A stretch of 64,000 nucleotides of DNA, taken from contig NW_025963557.1 of NCBI RefSeq assembly GCF_910591885.1, forward strand, positions 1,116,001-1,180,000, in the 5' to 3' direction. Made by a program: the position numbers and the translations under genes. Below, piece after piece: positions 56,357 through 64,000 of the stretch. The DNA comes from Bombus terrestris. Lineage: Eukaryota > Arthropoda > Insecta > Hymenoptera > Apidae. The notes under the pieces were generated by a model. The model ran no database searches. It was not told the origin of the DNA and was given only the letters and a program-made list of their open reading frames with translations. Positions within the stretch are counted from its first letter, which is position 1, and each line of letters begins with the position of its first letter.

Positions 56357-56370
56357 GTAGTATGACTTAT
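56357..56370. repeat. 14-bp partial monomer 28
   Basis: CTGTTACTTCAT context. Homologue of the 4,077 copy. Confidence 0.97.
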
Positions 56371-56400
56371 GTAGTATGACGTGATGTAGTATTACTTTAT

Positions 56401-56429
56401 AATGTATGACGTTATGTAGCATTAGGTAT
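56401..56429. repeat. 29-bp monomer (ATTAGGTAT subtype)
   Basis: Homologue of the 4,121 monomer at 52,280 bp. Confidence 0.93.
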
Positions 56430-57689
56430 TACGAGTAATGTTGTATTGTGTTACTTTATAACGTATGACGTTATGTAGTGTTACGTTATAACGTATGACG
56501 TCGTGTAGTATTACGTTATAACTTATGACGTTATGTATTATTACGATATAACGTATGACGTCATGTAGTATTACGCTATAACGTATGCCGTCATGTAGTA
56601 TTACGTTATAACATATGACGTCATGTACTATAACGATATAACGCACAACGTTATATAGAATAACGATATAACGCACAACGTTATGTCGTATTACGTTATA
56701 ACGTATCATGTCATGCAGTATTACGTTATAACGTATGACGTTACGCAGTATTACGTTATAACGTATGATGTTATGGAGTATTACGTTATAACGTATGACG
56801 TTATGTGGTATTACTTTACTACGAATAACGTTATATTGTGTTACTTTATAACGTATGGCGTTATGTAGTGTTACGTTATAACGTATGACGTCGTGTAGTA
56901 TTACGTTATAACGTATGACGTTATGTATTATTACGATATAACGTAATACGTTATGCAGTATTAGGTTATAACGTATGACGTTATGGAGTATTACGTTATA
57001 ACGTATGACGTCATGTGGTATTACGTTATTACGAATAACGTTATATTGTGTTACTTTATAACGTATGGCGTTATGGAGTGTTACGTTATAACGTATGACG
57101 TCGTGTAGTATTACGTTATAACGAATGGCGTTATGTAGTATTACTATATAACGTGTGACGTCATGTGGTATTACGTTATTGCTAATAACGGTATATTGTG
57201 CTACTTTATGACGTATGACGCCATGTAGTATTACGTCATAACGTATGACGGTATGAAATATTACGTTATTCCGTATAACGTTATATAATCTTACTTTATG
57301 ATGTATGACCTTATGTTGTATTACGTTATAACGTATGCCGTCATGTAGTATTAGGATATAACTTATTACGTTATGTAGTATTACGTTATTACGAATAACA
57401 TTATATAGTGATACTTTATAACGTATGACCTTATGTTGTGTTACGTTATAACATATGACGTCATGTAGTATTACGTTATTACGAATATCGTTACATTGTG
57501 TTACGTTATAACGTATGACGGTTTGTAATATTACGTTATTCCGTATAACGTTATATAGTGTTACTTTATCAAGTATGACGTTATGTTGTATTACGTTATA
57601 ACGTATGACGTTATGGGGCATTTCGTTATAACGTATGACGTCATGTGGTATTACGCTATTACGAATAACGTTATATTGTGTTACTTTAT

Positions 57690-57703
57690 GTAGTATGACT
57701 TAT
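57690..57703. repeat. 14-bp partial monomer 29
   Basis: Duplicate of the 55,429 copy at 2,261 bp. Confidence 0.97.
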
Positions 57704-58063
57704 GTAGTATGACGTGATGTAGTATTACTTTATAATGTATGACGTTATGTAGCATTACGGTATTACGAATGACGTTGTATTGTGTTACTTTATAACGTAT
57801 TTAGTCGTGTAGTATTACGTTATAACGTATGACGTTATGTATTATTACGATATAACGTAATACGTTATGCAGTATTGGGTTATAACGAATGACGTCATGT
57901 TGTATTACGTTATAACGTGTGCCGTCAGGTAGTATTACGTTATAACGTATGACGTTACGCAGTATTACGTTATAACGTATGACGTTATGGGGCATTACGT
58001 TATAACGTATGACGTCATGTGGTATTGCGTTATTACGAATAACGTTATATTGTGTTACTTTAT

Positions 58064-58077
58064 GTAGTATGACTTAT
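58064..58077. repeat. 14-bp partial monomer 30
   Basis: Duplicate of the 55,803 copy. Confidence 0.97.
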
Positions 58078-58617
58078 GTAGTACGACGTGATGTAGTATT
58101 ACTTTATAATGTATGACGTTATGTAGCATTACGGTATTACGAGTAACGTTGTATTGAGTTACTTTATAACGTATGACGTCATGTAGTATTACGATATAAC
58201 GTATGACGTTATGTATTATTACGATATAGCGTACAACGTTATATAGAATTACGATATAACGCACAACGTTATGTCGTATTACGTTATAACGTATGAGGTC
58301 ATGTGGTATTACGTTATTACGAATATCGTAATATTGTGTTACTGTATAACGTATGACGTCATGTAGTATTACGTTATTACGAATATCGTAATATTGTGTT
58401 ACTTTATGACGTATGACGTCATGTAGTATTACGTCATAACGTATGACGGTGTGAAATATTATGTTATTCCGTATAACGTTATATAGTGTTACCTTATGAA
58501 GTATAACGTTATGTTGTATTACGTTATAACGTATGATGTTATGGAGTATTACGTTATAACGTATGACGTCATGTGGTATTGCTTTATTACGAATAACGTT
58601 ATATTCTGTTACTTCAT

Positions 58618-58631
58618 GTAGTATGACTTAT
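58618..58631. repeat. 14-bp partial monomer 31
   Basis: Follower has GATGTTGTATT, as at 5,260 but not at 56,357. Confidence 0.97.
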
Positions 58632-58661
58632 GTAGTATGACGTGATGTTGTATTACTTTAT

Positions 58662-58690
58662 AATGTATGACGTTATGTAGCATTAGGTAT
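58662..58690. repeat. 29-bp monomer (ATTAGGTAT subtype)
   Basis: Homologue of the 56,401 monomer at 2,261 bp. Confidence 0.93.
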
Positions 58691-59140
58691 TACGAGTAAT
58701 GTTGTATTGTGTTACTTTATAACGTATGACGTTATGTAGTGTTACGTTATAACGTATGACGTTATGTATTATTACGATATAACGTATGACGCCATGCAGT
58801 ATTAGGTTATAACGTATGACGTCGTGTAGTATTACTTTATGACGTATGAGGGCATGTAGTATTACGTTATAACTTATGACGGTATGAAATATTACGTTAT
58901 TCCGTATAACGTTATATTGTGTTACCTTATGAAGTGTGACCTTATGTTGTATTACGTTATAACGTATGCCGTCATGTAGTATTAGGATATAACTTATTAC
59001 GTTATGTAGTATTACGTTATTACGAATAACGTTACATAGTGATACTTTATAACGTATGACCTTATCTTGTGTTACGTTATAACGTATGACGTCATGTGGT
59101 ATTACGTTATTACGAATAACGTTATATTGTGTTACTTTAT

Positions 59141-59154
59141 GTAGTATGACTTAT
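59141..59154. repeat. 14-bp partial monomer 32
   Basis: GCAG follower although its positional homologue at 49,671 has GTAG, so the junction with the 9,470-bp duplication lies to its right. Confidence 0.97.
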
Positions 59155-59364
59155 GCAGTATGACGTGACGTAGTATTACTTTATAATGTATGACGTTATG
59201 TAGCATTACGGTATTACGAATAACGTTGTATTGTGTTACTTTATAACGTATGGCGTTATTTAGTGTTACGTTATAACGTATGACGTCGTGTAGTATTACG
59301 TTATAACGTATGACGTTATGTATTATTACGATATAACGTAATACGTTATGCAGTATTGGGTTAT

Positions 59365-59393
59365 AACGTATGACGTCATGTACTTTGCGTTAT
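59365..59393. repeat. 29-bp monomer (GTACTTTGCG subtype)
   Basis: Homologue of 49,895 at 9,470 bp. Confidence 0.93.
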
Positions 59394-60083
59394 AACGTAT
59401 GACGTTACGCAGTATTACGTTATAACGTATGATGTTATGGAGTATTACGTTATAACGTATGACGTTATGTATTATTAAGAAATAGCGTACAACGTTATAT
59501 AGAATTACGATATAACGCACAACGTTATGTCGTATTACGTTATAACGTATGAGGTCATGTGGTATTACGTTATTACGAATATCGTAATATTGTGTTACTT
59601 CATGAGGTATGACTTCATGTAGTAGTACTTTATGACGTATGACGTCATGTAGTATTACTTTATGACGTATGACGTTATGTATTATTACGATATAACGTAT
59701 GACGTTATGCAGTATTAGGTTATAACGTATGACGTCATGCAGTTTTGCGTTATAACGTATGACGTTATGGAGTATTACGTTATAACGTATGGCGTTATGT
59801 AGTATTACGATATAACGTATGACGTCATGTGGTATTACGTTATAGCTAATAACGGTATATTGTGTTACTTTATGACGTATGACGTCATGTAGTATTACTT
59901 TATGACGTATGACGTCATGTAGCATTAGGATATAACTTATTACGTTATGTAGTATTACGTTATTACGAATAACGTTACATAGTGATACTTTATAACGTAT
60001 GACCTTATGTTGTGTTACGTTATAACGTATGACGTCATGTGGTATTACGTTATTACGAATAACGTTATATTGTGTTACTTTAT

Positions 60084-60097
60084 GTAGTATGACTTAT
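60084..60097. repeat. 14-bp partial monomer 33
   Basis: Last copy in the window. Homologue of the 50,614 copy. Confidence 0.97.
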
Positions 60098-60757
60098 GCA
60101 GTATGACGTGACGTAGTATTACTTTATAATGTATGACGTTATGTAGCATTACGGTATTACGAATAACATTGTATTGTGTTACTTTATAACGTATGGCGTT
60201 ATTTAGTGTTACGTTATAACGTATGACGTCGTGTAGTATTACGTTATAACGTATGACGTTATGTATTATTACGATATAACGTAATACGTTATGCAGTATT
60301 GGGTTATAACGTATGACGTCATGTAGTTTTGCGTTATAACGTATGACGTTACGCAGTATTACGTTATAACGTATGATGTTATGAAGTATTACGTTATAAC
60401 GTATGACGTTATGTATTATTACGATATAGCGTACAACGTTATATAGATTTACGATATAACGCATAACGTTATGTCGTATTACGTTATAAGGTATGAGGTC
60501 ATGTGGTATTACGTTATTACGAATATCGTAATGTTGTGTTACTTTATGAGGTATGACGTCATGTAGTATTACTTTATGACGTATGACGTCATGTAGTATT
60601 ACGTTATAACGTATGACGCCATGCAGTATTAGGTTATAACGTATGACGTCATGTAATAATACGTTATAACGTATGGCGTTATGTAGAATTACGATATAAC
60701 GTATGACGTCATGTGGTATTACGTTATTGCTAATAACGGTATATTGTGTTACTTTAT

Positions 60758-60788
60758 GACGTATGACGTCTTTGTAGTATTACGTTAT
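60758..60788. repeat. 31-bp monomer (GACGTCTTTGTAG subtype)
   Basis: Homologue of 51,288 at 9,470 bp, marking descent of the large duplication. Confidence 0.93.
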
Positions 60789-61728
60789 AACATATGACGT
60801 CATGTAGTATTACGATATAACGTACAACGTTGCATAGAATTACGATATAACGCACAACGTTATGTCGTATTAGGTTATAACGTATCATGTCATGTAGTAT
60901 TACGTTATAACGTATGACGTTATGGAGTATTACGATATAACGTAATACGTTATGCAGTATTGGGTTATAACGTATGACGTCATGTAGTATTTCTTTATGA
61001 CGTATGACGTTATGTATTATTACGATATAACGTATGACGTTATGTATTATTACGATATAACGTATGACGTTATGCAGTATTAGGTTATAACGTATGACGT
61101 CATGCAGTTTTGCGTTATAACGTATGACGTCATGTAGTATTACTTTATGACGTATGACGTTATGTATTATTACGATATAACGTATGACGTTATGTATTAT
61201 TACGATATAACGTATGACGCCATGCAGTATTAGGTTATAACGTATGACGTCATGTAGTATTACGTTATAATGTATGGCGATATGTAGTATTACGATATAA
61301 CGTATGACGTCATGTGGTATTACGTTATTACGAATAACGTTATATTGTGTTACTTTATATCGTATGACGTCATGTAGTATTACGTTATAACGTATGGCGC
61401 TATGTAGTATTACGATATAACGTATGACGTCATGTGGTATTACGTTATTACGAATAACGTTATATTGTGTTACTTTATATCGTATGACGTCATGTAGTAT
61501 TACGATATAACGTATGACGCTATGTATTATAACGATATAACGTACAACGTTATATAGAATTACGATATAACGCACAACGTTATGTCGTATTACGTTATAA
61601 CGTATCATGTCATGTAGTATTACGTTATTACGAATAACGTTATATTGTGTTACTTTATATCGTATGACGTCATGTAGCATTACTTTATAACGTATGACGT
61701 CATGTAGCATTACGTTATAACGTATGGC
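60758..61728. repeat. 1,200-bp-spaced pair, first member, in the 59-64 kb copy
   Basis: Equivalent of 51,288-52,258 carried along by the 9,470-bp-spaced duplication, including the same single-base insertion. Confidence 0.92.
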
Positions 61729-61958
61729 GCTATGTAGTATTACGATATAACGTATGACGTCATGTGGTATTACGTTATTACGAATAACGTTATATTGTGT
61801 TACTTTATATCGTATGACGTCATGTAGTAGTACGTTATAACGTATGGCGATATGTAGTATTACGATATAACGTATGACGTCATGTGGTATTACGTTATTG
61901 CGAATAACGTTTTATTGTGTTACTTTATGACGTATGACGTCATGTAGTATTACTTCAT

Positions 61959-62928
61959 GACGTATGACGTCATGTAGTATTACGTTATAACATATGACGT
62001 CATGTAGTATTACGATATAACGTACAACGTTGCATAGAATTACGATATAACGCACAACGTTATGTCGTATTAGGTTATAACGTATCATGTCATGTAGTAT
62101 TACGTTATAACGTATGACGTTATGGAGTATTACGATATAACGTAATACGTTATGCAGTATTGGGTTATAACGTATGACGTCATGTAGTATTTCTTTATGA
62201 CGTATGACGTTATGTATTATTACGATATAACGTATGACGTTATGTATTATTACGATATAACGTATGACGTTATGCAGTATTAGGTTATAACGTATGACGT
62301 CATGCAGTTTTGCGTTATAACGTATGACGTCATGTAGTATTACTTTATGACGTATGACGTTATGTATTATTACGATATAACGTATGACGTTATGTATTAT
62401 TACGATATAACGTATGACGCCATGCAGTATTAGGTTATAACGTATGACGTCATGTAGTATTACGTTATAATGTATGGCGATATGTAGTATTACGATATAA
62501 CGTATGACGTCATGCGGTATTACGTTATTACGAATAACGTTATATTGTGTTACTTTATATCGTATGACGTCATGTAGTATTACGTTATAACGTATGGCGT
62601 TATGTAGTATTACGATATAACGTATGACGTCATGTGGTATTACGTTATTACGAATAACGTTATATTGTGTTACTTTATATCGTATGACGTCATGTAGTAT
62701 TACGATATAACGTATGACGCTATGTATTATAACGATATAACGTACAACGTTATATAGAATTACGATATAACGCACAACGTTATGTCGTATTACGTTATAA
62801 CGTATCATGTCATGTAGTATTACGTTATTACGAATAACGTTATATTGTGTTACTTTATATCGTATGACGTCATGTAGCATTACTTTATAACGTATGACGT
62901 CATGTAGCATTACGTTATAACGTATGGC
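61959..62928. repeat. 1,200-bp-spaced pair, second member, in the 59-64 kb copy
   Basis: Equivalent of 52,489-53,458. It differs by GGCGTTATG near 62,597 where the earlier copy has GGCGCTATG. Confidence 0.92.
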
Positions 62929-63038
62929 GTTATGTAGTATTACTATATAACGTATGACGTCATGTGGTATTGCGTTATTGCTAATAACGGTATATTGTGC
63001 TACTTTATGACGTATGACATCATGTAGTATTTCGTCAT

Positions 63039-63728
63039 AACGTATGACGGTATGAAATATTACGTTATTCCGTATAACGTTATATAGTGTTACTTTATGA
63101 AGTATGACGTTATGTTGTATTACGTTATAACGTATGCCGTCATGTAGTATTAGGATATAACTTATTACGTTATGTAGTATTACGTTATTACGAATAACAT
63201 TATATAGTGATACTTTATAACGTATGACCTTATGTTGTGTTACGTTATAACATATGACGTCATGTAGTATTACGTTATTACGAATATCGTTACATTGTGT
63301 TACTTTATAACGTATGACGTCATGTAGTAGTACGTTATAACGTATGGCGATATGTAGTATTACGATATAACGTATGACGTCATGTGGTATTACGTTATTG
63401 CGAATAACGTTTTATTGTGTTACTTTATAACGTATGACGTCATGTAGTATTACGTCATAACGTATGACGGTATGAAATATTACGTTATTCCGTATAACGT
63501 TATATAGTCTTACTTTATGAAGTATGACGTTATGTTGTATTACGTTATAACGTATGCCGTCATGTAGTATTAGGATATAACTTATTACGTTATGTAGTAT
63601 TACGTTATTACGAATAACATTATATAGTGATACTTTATAACGTATGACCTTATGTTGTGTTACGTTATAACATATGACGTCATGTAGTATTACGTTATTA
63701 CGAATATCGTTACATTGTGTTACTTTAT
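63039..63728. repeat. 420-bp-spaced cassette duplication, second instance
   Basis: Same arrangement as 53,569-54,258, shifted by 9,470 bp. It shows that the cassette duplication predates the larger one. Confidence 0.9.
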
Positions 63729-64000
63729 GACGTATGACGTCATGTAGTATTACGTTACAACGTATGATGGTATGTAATATTACGTTATTCCGTACAACGT
63801 TATATAGTGTTACTTTATGAAGTATGACGTTATGTTGTATTACGTTATAACGTATGACGTCATGTAGCATTAGGATATAACTTATTACGTTATGTAGTAT
63901 TAGGTTATTACGAATAACGTTATATAGTGATACTTTATAACGTATGACCTTATGTTGTGTTACGTTATAACGTATCATGTCATGTAGTATTACGTTATTA

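Larger units (their letters stand above)
55219..56500. repeat. 2,261-bp-spaced duplication, copy 1
   Basis: Matches 57,480-58,761. The spacing equals 74 monomers plus three partials minus one base, and the missing base is visible in the 29-bp monomer at 56,401. It also matches 2.0-4.2 kb. Confidence 0.92.
57480..58761. repeat. 2,261-bp-spaced duplication, copy 2
   Basis: Partner of 55,219-56,500 with few substitutions, for example GTGCCGTCAGGTAG near 57,919 against GTGCCGTCATGTAG. Its right end passes into sequence matching 5.2-5.6 kb. Confidence 0.92.
1..64000. repeat. 30-bp satellite array, whole window
   Basis: Every base belongs to a tandem array of a 30-bp unit. The consensus reads ACGTTATAACGT, ATGACGTCAT, GTAGTATT. 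I followed phase from base 1 to the end: 2,118 monomers, eight of 29 bp and four of 31 bp, plus 33 partial monomers of 14 bp, account for 63,998 bases, and the last 2 bases begin another monomer. No insertion of unrelated DNA was found. Neighbouring monomers differ from each other widely, while blocks kilobases apart can be nearly identical, which is the usual signature of higher-order repeat evolution by unequal exchange. Both ends are inside the array. The family is not one I recognise. A eukaryotic nuclear satellite is inferred from scale and lack of genes. Confidence 0.98.
59286..64000. repeat. Near-identical 4.7-kb duplication, copy 2 (cut by window end)
   Basis: Partner of 49,816-54,530, still matching at the last base, so the full duplication is longer. 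Private bases include ATGCGGTATT near 62,513. Confidence 0.95.

Noticed and set aside
1..64000. CRISPR array
   Set aside because: Units abut at 30 bp with no unique spacers, and no cas genes are present.
1..64000. Telomeric repeat or ribosomal spacer
   Set aside because: The 30-bp unit has no G-rich telomere motif and no rRNA sequence appears.
1..64000. CENP-B box in the monomer
   Set aside because: The required TTCG and CGGG elements are absent; a centromeric role cannot be argued from this motif.
1..64000. TATA boxes or promoters at the TTATAA of each junction
   Set aside because: The motif is part of every consensus monomer, so its presence carries no positional information.
1..64000. 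Bacterial, plasmid or phage origin
   Set aside because: No gene, ribosome binding site or replication function in 64 kb; a tandem array of this size and purity is not expected there.

Overview
The whole 64 kb window is one uninterrupted satellite DNA array. I see no gene, RNA gene, transposable element or unique sequence in it. The unit is 30 bp, about 33% GC. Its consensus has three parts: ACGTTATAACGT, then ATGACGTCAT, then GTAGTATT. Reading phase across the window gives a complete accounting: 2,118 monomers, of which eight are 29 bp and four are 31 bp, plus 33 copies of a 14-bp partial monomer and 2 trailing bases. The array runs off both ends, so its true length is more than 64 kb.

Such an array points to a eukaryotic nuclear genome: a centromere, pericentromere, subtelomere, heterochromatic block, or a B or sex chromosome. 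I do not recognise the satellite family and cannot name a taxon. Each consensus monomer carries three CpGs, all inside ACGT, and these are mostly intact. This argues against long exposure to CpG methylation decay or to fungal repeat-induced point mutation.

The array is a nested mosaic. Monomers fall into recognisable classes up to about 27% different from consensus, in fixed local orders (cassettes of 2 to 11 monomers). Longer ordered blocks are copied, often near-identically. From left to right: 1-5.7 kb holds a block (A) and its flank that recur at 46.5, 51.4, 52.6, 60.9 and 62.1 kb, with a 928-bp tandem duplication inside. 6.6-15.0 kb is a long segment copied at 39.6-47.7 kb. 15.6-23.0 kb is three tandem copies of an exact 82-monomer (2,460-bp) higher-order repeat. 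23.2-25.7 kb is copied at 37.1-39.6 kb. 26.1-29.5 kb is a distinct stretch with young dimer runs. 29.6-34.5 kb contains a 3,222-bp-spaced duplication. 34.8-36.9 kb is built of alternating 7- and 8-monomer units. 47.7-64.0 kb contains a 4.7-kb near-identical duplication spaced 9,470 bp, which itself carries nested 1,200-bp and 420-bp-spaced duplications.

Long open frames, up to 1,140 codons and almost all on the minus strand, are a by-product of the 30-bp period (10 codons, no stop in that frame). They end mainly where a 14-bp partial or a 1-bp indel shifts the frame. I annotate none as a gene. The most interesting features are the doubly palindromic monomer with a CRE-like core, the 33 copies of one single-origin 14-bp scar, and the layered record of unequal exchange.
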